The notes under the pieces are model-generated. The model had not been told where the DNA came from. It saw nothing but the letters and a program-made list of their open reading frames with translations, and did no database searches. From Bacteroidales bacterium (GTDB lineage Bacteria; Bacteroidota; Bacteroidia; Bacteroidales; UBA932), in contig JAFZQO010000006.1 of assembly GCA_017620335.1 (NCBI GenBank), forward strand, positions 62,001-126,000: 64,000 nucleotides of DNA. Direction: 5' to 3'. The number at the start of each line of letters is the position of its first letter. Within the stretch, counting starts at the first letter, position 1. Positions 54,503-63,380 of this stretch are shown in pieces. The position numbers were made by a program, and so were the translations under genes.

Positions 54503-56347
54503 ATGTGCGGAATCGTAGGATATATAGGTGACAGGCAGGCTTGCCCGATCCTGGTGAAGGGCCTCAAGAGGCTCGAATACAGAGGATACGACAGTGCCGG
54601 AGTGGCCCTGGTGGGGGAGGACGGCTCCCTGAACGTTTACAAGTGCAAGGGAAAGATCAGCGCCCTGGAGCATTTCCTTGAGGACAAGGACACCCGCGGC
54701 ACGATAGGCATCGCCCATACGCGCTGGGCCACCCATGGGGAGCCCAACGACACCAATGCACACCCCCATTTCTCTTCCGACGGGAAGATTGCGATGATCC
54801 ACAACGGCATCATCGAGAATTACCGCGTGCTGAAGGAGGCGCTTTCCGCCGAGGGAGTGGTTTTCCGCAGTGAGACCGATTCTGAAGTGCTGGTCAATCT
54901 CATCGAGTATGTGCGCGTAACTGAAGGCTGTTCCCTTGAAGAGGCGGTGCGTCTAGCCCTCAAGAAGGCCGTGGGAGCCTATGCTATCGCCGTCATTGAG
55001 CAGTGCAACCGCGACAGGATCATCGCCGCCCGCCAGAGCAGCCCTATGGCCATTGGCGTGGGTAAAGGGGAGTATTTCATCAGCTCCGACGCTTCTTCCA
55101 TTGTCGAATACACCCATGAAATAGTCTATGTCGAGGACGGCGAGATAGCCGTCATCGAGCGCGGCAAACCCCTGCAGCTCATCACTTTGGAGAACCAGGA
55201 GGCGGATGTCAAGATCACTACTCTGGATATCTCCATCTCCGACCTGGAGAAGGGAGGCTATCCCACATTCATGCTCAAGGAGATCAACGAGCAGCCCCGC
55301 ACCATCGTCGACTGCATCAGGGGACGCGTGAATTCCGAGAGCGGACACGTCATCCTTTCCGGAATCCGGGACAATATCGACCGCTGGTTGGCGGCCCGTC
55401 GTGTCATATTCGTCGCGTGCGGCACTTCGTGGCATGCCTCGCTTATCGGCAAGCAGCTCTTCGAGAACATCTGCCGCATTCCCGCCGAGGTGGAGTACGC
55501 GTCGGAATTCCGCTATCGCAACCCTGTCCTTTATCCTGACGACGTGGTAATCGCCGTGTCGCAGTCCGGCGAGACCGCAGACACGCTGGCGGCCATCACG
55601 CTTGCGCGGAAGGCTGGAGCGTTCGTTTACGGCATCTGCAACGTCATTGGCTCGAGCATAGCGCGTGCGACCGACAGCGGTACTTACGTTCACGTAGGCC
55701 CCGAGATCGGCGTCGCCTCGACCAAGGCCTTCACCGGACAGGTCACGGTCATGGCCATGATGGCGCTGACCATAGCCGAGCGCAAGGGGACTGTCTCCGG
55801 CGATTATTATGAAGAAGTGGCACAGGGCCTGCTCGGCCTTCCTGCGAAACTGAAGGAGGTCCTGGAACTGAGCGGCCAGGTCGCGGACCTCGCCAAGATA
55901 TTCACCTACGCGCACAACTTCATCTATCTCGGGCGCGGTTACAACTATCCTACTGCCCTCGAGGGAGCGCTCAAGCTCAAGGAAATCAGCTATATACATG
56001 CGGAAGGCTATCCGGCCGCAGAGATGAAGCACGGTCCTATCGCGCTCATCGACGCGGAGATGCCGACGGTCGCCATCGTCACTCCTGACGTGACTTATGA
56101 AAAGACTCTGAGCAACATCGAGGAAGTCAAGGCCCGCGGCGGAAAGGTCATCGCCGTCATGGCGAAAGGCGACGAGACCGTCCGCAGGATCGCGGACTAT
56201 GTCATCGAGGTCCCTGCCACGACAGACTGCCTGATGCCGATCATCGTGTCCGTCCCCCTCCAGCTTCTCGCGTATTACATCGCGGTTTACAAGGGTCGCA
56301 ACGTCGACCAGCCCCGCAACCTCGCCAAATCAGTGACAGTCGAGTAG
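54503..56347 (+). CDS. glmS: Glutamine--fructose-6-phosphate aminotransferase (isomerising)
   Basis: A 614-residue enzyme producing glucosamine-6-phosphate for peptidoglycan and LPS. The Ntn-type glutaminase domain starts with MCGIVGYIGDRQA (Cys2 nucleophile). Two SIS domains follow, with ACGTSWHASLIGKQL (near 303) and SQSGETADTLAA (near 354), and the C-terminus is DQPRNLAKSVTVE, the usual end. No glmS ribozyme is evident upstream because guaA ends three bases before. Last gene of the operon. Confidence 0.96.
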   Translation: MCGIVGYIGDRQACPILVKGLKRLEYRGYDSAGVALVGEDGSLNVYKCKGKISALEHFLEDKDTRGTIGIAHTRWATHGEPNDTNAHPHFSSDGKIAMIHNGIIENYRVLKEALSAEGVVFRSETDSEVLVNLIEYVRVTEGCSLEEAVRLALKKAVGAYAIAVIEQCNRDRIIAARQSSPMAIGVGKGEYFISSDASSIVEYTHEIVYVEDGEIAVIERGKPLQLITLENQEADVKITTLDISISDLEKGGYPTFMLKEINEQPRTIVDCIRGRVNSESGHVILSGIRDNIDRWLAARRVIFVACGTSWHASLIGKQLFENICRIPAEVEYASEFRYRNPVLYPDDVVIAVSQSGETADTLAAITLARKAGAFVYGICNVIGSSIARATDSGTYVHVGPEIGVASTKAFTGQVTVMAMMALTIAERKGTVSGDYYEEVAQGLLGLPAKLKEVLELSGQVADLAKIFTYAHNFIYLGRGYNYPTALEGALKLKEISYIHAEGYPAAEMKHGPIALIDAEMPTVAIVTPDVTYEKTLSNIEEVKARGGKVIAVMAKGDETVRRIADYVIEVPATTDCLMPIIVSVPLQLLAYYIAVYKGRNVDQPRNLAKSVTVE

Positions 56348-56416
56348 TCTCCACCATATTGCGGCCTTGCTTCGTAATCCCTTTGCATCGCCCATCTTTT
56401 TTCCCTTGCCCCAGCC

Positions 56417-56606
56417 AAACGGGCCCGGGGGATGGAGGTTCCGGGCCCGAACTAGGGGTTTGGGGGGCAAATGGGCCTGGGAAAGGCTATTTTGGGCCCG
56501 AACTAAGTGTTTGGGGGGGCATGTGGGCCCAATAAAGGGGATTTCGGGCCCGAAACGGGGTTTTTGTGACAAAACGGGCCTGGGATGAGAATTCTGGGGC
56601 CCGTTT
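56417..56606. repeat. Tandem ~52-bp palindromic repeats, left array
   Basis: Four units start at 56417, 56469, 56521 and 56571 (52, 52 and 50 bases, then a partial unit ending at the transposase stop). Each begins AAACGGGCC or a near variant, carries a central TTCGGGCCCGAA-like palindrome about 23 bases later, and ends in a G-rich run. The same units recur on the other side of the transposase gene. The 56348-56416 gap after glmS shows nothing else. Confidence 0.9.
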
Positions 56607-57533
56607 TCAGCCTGAAACGAAGAGGCCTTCAATGAGCGAGAGGTCGAGTTTCAACATACGGGATATTTGTTTCGCGTTGGCGTTGTATTCGTAATGCAGT
56701 TTCCTGGCGACATCAATCTTAGCTTGAGCCGGCAGGAGATTGGGGCGTCCTGCGTTGTAATGTTCGCGGCAGATTTCCAGAACGATTGAGTAAAGGTCAT
56801 CGTCAGTGTAGTAGACGCTTTCGCCGATCTCCTTCGCGATTTCTTTCATGTTTTCCATGTTTCTGGATAGAGTGGAGAAATAATGACGGGCATTCCTGAA
56901 CAGGCCCTCGGCAGAGGCAATGTCGCAGAAGGTCGGGGGAGGGATTGATCCGTCCATGAACGGTCTTCCTGCAAAACCGTCTAATTTGTGCGTATGGTAA
57001 CTGTCCCGGATGAATGTCTTCGGGATGGTGCTGCGGCAGTCCTTAAATCTTCGTTTTGCGTCCGGATTGAAGAAGAACCTGTTGGCACCCCAGGGGTAAT
57101 TGAACGGAGTGGAGTCTCGATGGACCAGGAAGCCGTTGCGGTTGTTGTAGGCGATGACATTGCGGATATCGCGGAGGGATTCTATCTCCCTGAGCTTGAA
57201 ATCCCATTCGTTCAAGGTGCCCGATCTGCCTTTGGAGACAAGGTAATTGTCGAGGTATTTCCTGAGCATTGCAAACATTTCATCGATGTCATTTTCAGGG
57301 CCCGCGATGGTTATGTGGAGATGATTGCTCATCCACTGGAAGGTGAGGATGCGTACGGAGGGAAAGCTGAGTGCGCAGATTGCCAGAAGGGTCATGGCAG
57401 CGCAGTAGTCCTCTTTCGTGACAAGGATAACGGGATGATTTTCTGGCGTGTAGAGGTGCCAGCATGGGCCGAGCTGGCGGAAGATGAATTCACAGCGGGT
57501 TTCTTCGGAGGAAAAGGAGTTATTCATAGTCAT
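56607..57533 (-). CDS. REP-associated-type (IS200-like, HUH) transposase
   Basis: A 308-residue protein with a Y1 transposase-like domain. The HUH motif is visible in FQWMSNHLHITIAG near residue 67 (His-Leu-His), and the family segment DIRNVIAYNNRNGFLVHRDS with YPWGAN (near 135-168) matches the RAYT pattern YIxxNPxxAGLV...YPWSS. Tyrosines in LRKYLDNYLVSKG (near 92-96) are the catalytic candidates. The C-terminal helical part (from about 270) may bind DNA. RAYT proteins act on REP palindromes nearby; here it is bracketed by such repeats. No insertion-sequence ends or inverted terminal repeats are seen. Confidence 0.8.
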   Translation of the reverse strand: MTMNNSFSSEETRCEFIFRQLGPCWHLYTPENHPVILVTKEDYCAAMTLLAICALSFPSVRILTFQWMSNHLHITIAGPENDIDEMFAMLRKYLDNYLVSKGRSGTLNEWDFKLREIESLRDIRNVIAYNNRNGFLVHRDSTPFNYPWGANRFFFNPDAKRRFKDCRSTIPKTFIRDSYHTHKLDGFAGRPFMDGSIPPPTFCDIASAEGLFRNARHYFSTLSRNMENMKEIAKEIGESVYYTDDDLYSIVLEICREHYNAGRPNLLPAQAKIDVARKLHYEYNANAKQISRMLKLDLSLIEGLFVSG

Positions 57534-57575
57534 CTGTTTTGCCCAAGATAACGACTATTTGTGGACAGGATAATC

Positions 57576-57611
57576 AAAAAGATATTTTTCCGAAGGGGAA
57601 TATATCTTTTT
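57576..57611. terminator. Hairpin upstream of the transposase / downstream of fprA
   Basis: AAAAAGATAT (57576-57585) pairs with ATATCTTTTT (57602-57611), with an inner TTCC/GGAA (57588-57591 with 57597-57600) and loop GAAGG. The A and T ends allow termination on either strand; it would insulate the transposase gene from the upstream flavodiiron gene on the same strand. Confidence 0.7.
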
Positions 57612-57633
57612 ATATGTTTTTTCTGAATTAGTT

Positions 57634-57754
57634 ATTCTGGGGCGAACTGAGTGTTTTGTGGCAAACGGGCATGGGGAGGGCGATTCCAGGCCCGAAATGA
57701 GGGTTTTGGGAGTAAATGGGCCTGGGAATAGCGATTTCGGGCCCGAAAGGAGGG
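57634..57754. repeat. Tandem ~51-bp palindromic repeats, right array
   Basis: A half unit (57634-57662) is followed by units at 57663 (51 bases) and 57714, with the same AAACGGGC...CGGGCCCGAA layout as the left array. The last unit ends exactly at the stop of the flavodiiron gene. Together the arrays flank a single transposase gene within about 1.3 kb. Confidence 0.9.
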
Positions 57755-58939
57755 CTAGGCGAGGAGGGCGTCGGCGAGGGCTTCGAGCGCGGGGAGGTCG
57801 GTAGATTTCATGCAGCTGCGGATGGTGACGACGGGGCCGACGAGCTCGACGTCCTTCATTGCAGCGACCATCTCTTTCATCACACGTGCTGCCGAAGGGG
57901 CCCATGAGCCGTTCTCCACAAGAGCGACTCGGCGTTTGGAGTAACCCTTTATCTGAAGCCTGTGAATGAACTCATACATAGGTGTAAAGAGTCCTGCATC
58001 ATATGAGGATGCGGCGAGAACCATCGTAGGGTAGCGGAAGGCGTCCTCGACGTTTTCCGCGACGTCTGAGCGGCAGAGGTCGCTGACCACGACCTTCTTC
58101 GCACCCTTGGCGCGGAGTATCTCCGCGAGCTTTTCCGCGGCCGCGAGGGTGCCTCCGTGGATGGATGCGCAGGCTATGAAGATACCCTCAGACTCGGGAG
58201 CGTATCGGCTCCAGGTGTCGTACAGCGAGACGTAATCGCCCAGGTTGTCCTCGAGGACGGGACCGTGGAGCGGGCGGATGGTCATTACCGGCAGGCCGGC
58301 TAGCTTCTTCAGGAGAGCCTGGACCTGGGCGCCGTATTTCCCGACGATATTGAAATAATACCTTCTGCCCTCGCAGGCCCAGTCATCGTCGTCGCGGCCG
58401 TAGAAGCCGCACTTGGACAGCGCGCCGAACTTGCCGAAGGCGTCGGCGCTGTAAAGTGCGCCGTCGGCCGCGTCGAAGGAGACCATGACCTCGGGCCAGT
58501 GCACCATCGGGGCGGCGAAGAAACGCAGGCTGTGCTCTCCGAGCTCCAGCACGTCTCCTTCCTTGACGGTCATGGTACGTCCCTCCAGATCTATGCCCTC
58601 GAAGAACTGGCCAAGCATCTGGATGGCCTTGGCGCTGGCCACGAGGACAAGGCCGGGATAGGCTTCGAGCGCCCAGGCTATGAGCGCGGAGTGGTCGGGT
58701 TCCATGTGATGCACAACCAGGTAATCGGGCTTGCGGCCCTCGAGCGCCTCGGCCAGATTGGCTTTCCACTCCTCGCCCTTGCGGGCGTCCGTGGTATCCA
58801 TGACGGCCACCTTGCCGTCAAGGATTACGTATGAATTGTAAGACATGCCTTCCGGCACGACATACTGGCTTTCAAAAAGGTCGAGGTCGAGGTCGTCGAC
58901 GCCGATATACTTGACTTTGGGATTGAGAGCTACGGTCAT
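57755..58939 (-). CDS. Flavodiiron protein (A-type flavoprotein)
   Basis: A 394-residue enzyme reducing O2 to water or NO to N2O in the cytoplasm. The metallo-beta-lactamase-like diiron domain (1-250) has VHHMEPDHSALIAW (near 80-90) with the H-x-E-x-D-H ligands, and the C-terminal flavodoxin domain (255-394) starts at GIFIACASIHGGTLAAAEK, split here as GIFIACASIHGG and TLAAAEK. The frame continues upstream through repeat sequence to 59065, but the ATG at 58939 follows a good promoter and gives the family N-terminus. Divergent from rubredoxin, the usual electron donor. Confidence 0.93.
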   Translation of the reverse strand: MTVALNPKVKYIGVDDLDLDLFESQYVVPEGMSYNSYVILDGKVAVMDTTDARKGEEWKANLAEALEGRKPDYLVVHHMEPDHSALIAWALEAYPGLVLVASAKAIQMLGQFFEGIDLEGRTMTVKEGDVLELGEHSLRFFAAPMVHWPEVMVSFDAADGALYSADAFGKFGALSKCGFYGRDDDDWACEGRRYYFNIVGKYGAQVQALLKKLAGLPVMTIRPLHGPVLEDNLGDYVSLYDTWSRYAPESEGIFIACASIHGGTLAAAEKLAEILRAKGAKKVVVSDLCRSDVAENVEDAFRYPTMVLAASSYDAGLFTPMYEFIHRLQIKGYSKRRVALVENGSWAPSAARVMKEMVAAMKDVELVGPVVTIRSCMKSTDLPALEALADALLA

Positions 58940-58959
58940 GATATGCGTTTTTGAGGTTA

Positions 58960-58967
58960 CAAAGATA
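58960..58967 (-). promoter_or_regulatory. -7 box of the flavodiiron gene
   Basis: TATCTTTG on the minus strand, 20 bases before the ATG. Confidence 0.65.
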
Positions 58968-58975
58968 GCAAACTG

Positions 58976-59007
58976 TTTTGAGAAATCGATTCGGGTGGTT
59001 ATATTTG
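58976..59007 (+). promoter_or_regulatory. Rubredoxin promoter
   Basis: TTTTG (58976-58980), 19 bases, then TATATTTG (59000-59007). The leader is about 85 bases and contains an interspersed repeat. Confidence 0.75.
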
Positions 59008-59023
59008 TAAGGGAGAGGGAAGA

Positions 59024-59051
59024 AGATTCCTTCGCTTCGCTCGGAATGACA
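59024..59051. repeat. ATTCCGAGCG-type interspersed repeat, copy 2
   Basis: AGATTCCTTCGCTTCGC followed by TCGGAATGACA, the reverse complement of the copy at 27022-27049 with one difference. It lies in the rubredoxin mRNA leader, between promoter and gene, unlike copy 1 which separates convergent operons. I recognise this string as common in Bacteroidales genomes from memory, not from a search. Confidence 0.75.
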
Positions 59052-59097
59052 GAGACAATACTCAAACAATAACCTTTAATTCCTAAACAATCGCGTT

Positions 59098-59256
59098 ATG
59101 GCAAAGTACGTATGTGACCTGTGCGGCTGGGAGTACGATCCCGAGGCCGGATATCCTGAAGGAGGCATCGCCCCCGGAACTGCTTGGGAGGATGTTCCCG
59201 CAGATTTCGAATGTCCGCTCTGCGGAGCTTCCAAGGAAGAGTTCTCCGAGGCATAG
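59098..59256 (+). CDS. Rubredoxin
   Basis: A 52-residue iron protein. The two ligand pairs are CDLCG (residues 6-10) and CPLCG (near 39-43), with the conserved [19 protein letters not shown] segment (split as [11 protein letters not shown] and EGGIAPGT) and [14 protein letters not shown] region. It carries one electron and most likely feeds the divergent flavodiiron protein in oxygen or NO detoxification. Complete with its own promoter and a hairpin after the stop. Confidence 0.96.
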   Translation: MAKYVCDLCGWEYDPEAGYPEGGIAPGTAWEDVPADFECPLCGASKEEFSEA

Positions 59257-59267
59257 ACCCATCTTTG

Positions 59268-59292
59268 ATTCTCCGGCCAAGCGCCGGAGAAT
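59268..59292 (+). terminator. Hairpin after rubredoxin
   Basis: ATTCTCCGGC (59268-59277) pairs perfectly with GCCGGAGAAT (59283-59292) around CAAGC. The T run after it is weak, so termination may be partial and the next gene could be partly co-transcribed. Confidence 0.6.
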
Positions 59293-59312
59293 TCATTAAT
59301 CCACAAACGATT

Positions 59313-60797
59313 ATGAAAAGGATACTTCTTGTCGCAGCGATGCTTCTCGCTGCCGTCGGCGCGCGTGCCGAACTCTCCCTGCGCCACCCCACGGGGGACC
59401 ACATGGTGCTCCAGCAGAACGCCGAGGCGGCGGTATGGGGATACGCTTCACCTGGTTCAACGGTCACTGTAATACCTTCCTGGGACACACAGCCTTATGT
59501 CGCCAAGGCCGACGAGAAGGGTCATTGGACCGCTCGCGTGAAGACGCCCGCGGCCAGTTATAAGGCATATACTATCACTGTCAGCGGAAATGGCTCCGTC
59601 ATCACCATAAACGACGTCCTTGTGGGCGAGGTCTGGCTCGCGTCGGGCCAGTCCAACATGGAGATTCCGCTGAGGGGCTTTACCAACTGTCCCATAGAGA
59701 ATTACAACGAAGTCATCACCCGCGCTCCCGCCCGGGACCGCATCCGCATGTTCTATGCGCATGCCGACCAGACCGACGAGCCGCTGGAAGAAGTCCGCAT
59801 AACCGAAGGATGGCAGTGCGCCGACCCGAACTCCATCCCGGAGATGAGTGCGGTAGGATATTTCTTCGCATACAAGCTCAACGAGGTTCTTGACATCCCT
59901 ATCGGCATTGTAGCCTTCCCTCGCGGAGGCGCCCGAGTCGAGAGCTGGCTGCCGCGCGAGACCGTGGCTTCATACGGGACGGAGGACCTCAGCCCGGAGG
60001 GCATTGCCAGGATGGGCGGGTATCTGCGTCCCTTCCAGATGTACAATGCAATGGAAGTGCCCCTGCAGGGCTATACCGCCCACGGCTTCATCTGGTACCA
60101 GGGCTGCTCCAACGTGGACCACGAGGACGAGTTCGTGCCCCGCATGCAGGACCTCGTGAGGCAGTGGCGCAGCGACTGGGGCGACAAGGACGACTCCATG
60201 CCTTTCTACATGGTTGAGATCGCGCCGTATCTTTATTCAAGGGACAATGGCGACAGCGGCGCGAGGCTGCGCAAGGCGCAGCACGACGCCGCGAAAGCCA
60301 TCCCAAACTCCGCCATAGTCTGCACCAACGACCTGGTGGCGGCGTTCGAGGCAGACAACATCCATCCCTGCAGGAAGGAACCCATCGGCAACCGCCTGGC
60401 TTACATAGCCTTGAACAGAGACTACGGCTTCGAAAGGGTGGCCTGGCAGTCGCCCGAGGCGGTGGAGGTTTTCAAACGCGAGCCCCCCAAGGAAGGCGAT
60501 CCCCGTGCGAGAGGCCCCTGGGGCCGCATTCCGGCGAATGAGATCAACGTCAGGATCGCCAACTGCCCCAACGGCATAGACCGCGTGAACGAGATCGAAG
60601 GACTTGAGGTCTGCGGAAGCGACGGCGTATGGCATCCCGTTTCGAAGATACGTTACAACGGTGATACGATGAGCATCACGCTCGACGAGGTGCAGGACCC
60701 GAAGGCCGTCCGCTACGGCTGGGCCGACTTCAGGCCCGGCAACATCCACAGCGTCGAGGGACTGCCGCTGGTGCCCTTCAGTCTGACTTTGGAATAA
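59313..60797 (+). CDS. Exported sialate O-acetylesterase-like protein
   Basis: A 494-residue secreted SGNH-type esterase. A signal peptide (KRILLVAAMLLAAVGARA) precedes a domain with the nucleophile motif WLASGQSNMEIPL near residue 112, then GFIWYQGCSNV near 262 and the catalytic pair in DNIHPC near 350. Family members remove O-acetyl groups from sialic acid or from xylan. Its neighbour is a GH115 glucuronidase, so plant xylan is the more likely substrate (inference). The ATG at 59313 gives the signal peptide; an upstream in-frame start overlaps rubredoxin. Confidence 0.85.
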   Translation: MKRILLVAAMLLAAVGARAELSLRHPTGDHMVLQQNAEAAVWGYASPGSTVTVIPSWDTQPYVAKADEKGHWTARVKTPAASYKAYTITVSGNGSVITINDVLVGEVWLASGQSNMEIPLRGFTNCPIENYNEVITRAPARDRIRMFYAHADQTDEPLEEVRITEGWQCADPNSIPEMSAVGYFFAYKLNEVLDIPIGIVAFPRGGARVESWLPRETVASYGTEDLSPEGIARMGGYLRPFQMYNAMEVPLQGYTAHGFIWYQGCSNVDHEDEFVPRMQDLVRQWRSDWGDKDDSMPFYMVEIAPYLYSRDNGDSGARLRKAQHDAAKAIPNSAIVCTNDLVAAFEADNIHPCRKEPIGNRLAYIALNRDYGFERVAWQSPEAVEVFKREPPKEGDPRARGPWGRIPANEINVRIANCPNGIDRVNEIEGLEVCGSDGVWHPVSKIRYNGDTMSITLDEVQDPKAVRYGWADFRPGNIHSVEGLPLVPFSLTLE

Positions 60798-60809
60798 TTG
60801 TACGGATCG

Positions 60810-63335
60810 ATGATGCACAGACGTTTTTCATTCCTTCTGGCGGCGATGCTGCTGTTCTCTTCCAATACGTTCGCATTGGACCATCCCGGAATAACCGAGG
60901 CCCGGAACGCAGCCGGACGTTTTCCATTGATTGCTGACGGCGTGCCCGTAGCGGTGGTGGCCGATCCGGCCGACGCGCAGGGCGTCCTCATCGCAGCGGA
61001 GACGCTGCGCGAGGACTTCAGGCGCGTCTGCGGGCGCAAGGCGTCCTCCGCCGGCCCCCGCGCCATCATCGCCGGCACCGTGTACAGCCCGCTCATCATG
61101 AAACTGGCTTCGGACGGGGTAATCGACTTGTCGCCGCTTAAAGGGCAGTACGAAACCTATATCATCAAGACAGTCGGCGCGGTGCAGGGCTATGAGGATG
61201 CCCTGGTGATCGCCGGAGCCGACATGCGCGGTGCCATCTACGGCATATACGAGATCTCCGAGCAGATAGGCGTGTCGCCATGGTACGACTGGGCGGACGT
61301 GCCCGTGAAGCATCAGGACAACCTTTCCCTTGCAAACGGGGCATATACCGTGGAGCAGCCCGCAGTGCGCTACAGAGGCATTTTCCTCAACGACGAGGCC
61401 CCCTGCCTGACTTCATGGGTGAAGAACACCTACGGCACGGACTACGGTGACCATCGCTTCTACTCACGAGTGTTCGAGCTCCTTCTGCGCCTCAGGGCCA
61501 ATTTCATGTGGCCGGCGATGTGGGGCTGGTCCTTCTATGCCGACGATCCGGAGAACAGCCGTACCGCAGACGAGATGGGTATCATCATGGGCACCTCGCA
61601 CCACGAGCCGATGGCCCGCAACCATCAGGAGTGGGTAAGGAAGAACGACGCAGAAGGTCCCTGGGATTATACCGTCAACAAGAAGGTCCTTGACAGGTTC
61701 TTCACCGAAGGCATGGAGCGGGCGAAGGATACTGAGGACCTCATCACCATCGGAATGAGGGGCGACGGCGACGCCGCGCTCGGCAAGGAAGGGGAGGAGG
61801 CCAAGTACATCAGCCTGCTCGAGAGTATCATCGACAACCAGAGGAAGATCATCAGGAAGGTCACCAAGCGTCCTGCGGAGGAAAGGCCCCAGGTCTGGGC
61901 CCTCTACAAGGAGGTCCAGCAGTATTACGACCTCGGGCTCCGCGTCCCGGACGACGTCACCATCCTCCTGAGCGACGACAACTGGGGCGATGTCCGCAAG
62001 CTCCCGACGGCTGCCGAGCGCAGCCGCAAGGGAGGCTGGGGCATCTACTACCATGTCGATTACGTAGGTGCTCCCCGCAATTCCAAGTGGCTGAACATCA
62101 CCCCCATACAGAACATGTGGGAGCAGCTCCAGCTGACTTACGCATACGGAGTCGACAGACTCTGGGTGCTCAACGTGGGCGACCTCAAGCCCATGGAGTA
62201 TCCCATAGACCTGTTCCTGGCCATGGCCCGCAGGCCGGAGTCGTTCACCGCCGGGAACCTCCTGGACCATACCCGTGAGTTCTGCGCTGCGGCGTTCGGA
62301 GAGGACCAGGCGGAGGAGGCCGCACGCATCCTCAATCTCTACAGCAAGTACAGCGGCCGAACCACCGCCGAGATGATGGACCGCAGGACCTATGACCTGC
62401 CTTCCGGCGAATTCAAGCAGGTCTGCGACGAATTCGTCAGGCTGGAGGCGGAAGCCCTTAGGCAGTTCATGGCTTTGGCTCCAGAGGCCAGGGACGCTTA
62501 CCGTCAGATAATCCTTTTTCCCATCCAGGCCCTCTCCAACGTCTATGACATGTACTACGCACAGGCGATGAACCATGACCTCTACGCCAAGGGAGACCCC
62601 GACGCCGACTACTGGGCGGACCAGGTCGAGAAATGCTTCGAGCGCGACGCGGAACTCATGCGTCAGTACAACAAGGAGATGTCCGGTGGCAAATGGGACG
62701 GCATGATGACGCAGAAGCACATCGGCTACCGTTCCTGGAACGACAACTTCCGTGCGGACACGATGCCGGAGGTGAAGCGCATTGGCGAAGTGGAAGCCGG
62801 AGGCTTCTCCTTCGCTGCAGCGCCCCGGGCCGGCTATACCGCCGTCGAGGCGGAGCATTATTTCGCCTCAGAGGCGCCTGAAGGCACGGAGTGGACCGTG
62901 ATACCGTACATGGGCCGTACGCGCAGCGGCGTGGCTTTAATGCCCTATACACAGCCTTCCGAGGGCGCTTCGCTGCGTTACCGCATTGAGCTGCCGGAAG
63001 GTACGGACAAGGTGAAGGTCCACGTGGTCACGAAATCCACCCTGGCCTTCAACAACACCGGCCACCGCTACGAGGTGGAGATGGGAGGAAGCAAGGAGAT
63101 ACAGCATTTCAACGCCCGCCTCAACGAGGACCCCGCCAACATCTACTCCGTATATTATCCGACCGTGGCCCGCAGGGTGGTGGAGACGGTCTCGGAACTG
63201 CCTGCCAAGGAAGGCTGGAACGAAATCGTGATCCGTCCGCTGGATCCGGGCATCGTTTTCGAGAAGATAGTCGTCGATTACGGCGGATATACCCCACAGT
63301 TCCTCTTCGGAGCCGAATCCCCGGCGTCGCGATGA
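60810..63335 (+). CDS. GH115 alpha-glucuronidase
   Basis: An 841-residue exported glycosidase. A signal peptide (LLAAMLLFSSNTFA) is followed by an N-terminal domain (about 25-165) and the catalytic domain with GIFLNDEAP (near 192), RLRANFMWPAMWGW (near 228), GTSHHEPMARNHQEW (near 262), ITIGMRGDGD (near 312) and LSDDNWGDVRKLP (near 390), all typical GH115 segments. GH115 enzymes release (4-O-methyl)glucuronic acid from xylan. A beta-sandwich C-terminal region follows. Start at the ATG pair 60810/60813; a TTG at 60798 is less likely. Twelve bases after the esterase gene, hence co-transcribed. Confidence 0.92.
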   Translation: MMHRRFSFLLAAMLLFSSNTFALDHPGITEARNAAGRFPLIADGVPVAVVADPADAQGVLIAAETLREDFRRVCGRKASSAGPRAIIAGTVYSPLIMKLASDGVIDLSPLKGQYETYIIKTVGAVQGYEDALVIAGADMRGAIYGIYEISEQIGVSPWYDWADVPVKHQDNLSLANGAYTVEQPAVRYRGIFLNDEAPCLTSWVKNTYGTDYGDHRFYSRVFELLLRLRANFMWPAMWGWSFYADDPENSRTADEMGIIMGTSHHEPMARNHQEWVRKNDAEGPWDYTVNKKVLDRFFTEGMERAKDTEDLITIGMRGDGDAALGKEGEEAKYISLLESIIDNQRKIIRKVTKRPAEERPQVWALYKEVQQYYDLGLRVPDDVTILLSDDNWGDVRKLPTAAERSRKGGWGIYYHVDYVGAPRNSKWLNITPIQNMWEQLQLTYAYGVDRLWVLNVGDLKPMEYPIDLFLAMARRPESFTAGNLLDHTREFCAAAFGEDQAEEAARILNLYSKYSGRTTAEMMDRRTYDLPSGEFKQVCDEFVRLEAEALRQFMALAPEARDAYRQIILFPIQALSNVYDMYYAQAMNHDLYAKGDPDADYWADQVEKCFERDAELMRQYNKEMSGGKWDGMMTQKHIGYRSWNDNFRADTMPEVKRIGEVEAGGFSFAAAPRAGYTAVEAEHYFASEAPEGTEWTVIPYMGRTRSGVALMPYTQPSEGASLRYRIELPEGTDKVKVHVVTKSTLAFNNTGHRYEVEMGGSKEIQHFNARLNEDPANIYSVYYPTVARRVVETVSELPAKEGWNEIVIRPLDPGIVFEKIVVDYGGYTPQFLFGAESPASR

Positions 63336-63356
63336 CGCGCTTTTGCGAAAACTTGT

Positions 63357-63364
63357 TATCTTTG
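63357..63364 (+). promoter_or_regulatory. -7 box of the steroid-reductase-like gene
   Basis: TATCTTTG, a perfect TAnnTTTG box, 16 bases before the ATG. The -33 element is not clear. A weak hairpin (GCGTC/GACGC, 63324-63338) just before it may end the GH115 transcript. Confidence 0.6.
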
Positions 63365-63380
63365 CGTTAATTTGACCTGA

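Noticed and set aside
56417-57754. Considered as a CRISPR array
   Set aside because: Units are repeated head to tail without unique spacers, differ from each other, and no cas genes are present; a REP-type array with its transposase fits better.
58940-59065. N-terminal extension of the flavodiiron protein
   Set aside because: The extra codons are translated promoter and interspersed-repeat DNA; the family N-terminus begins at 58939.
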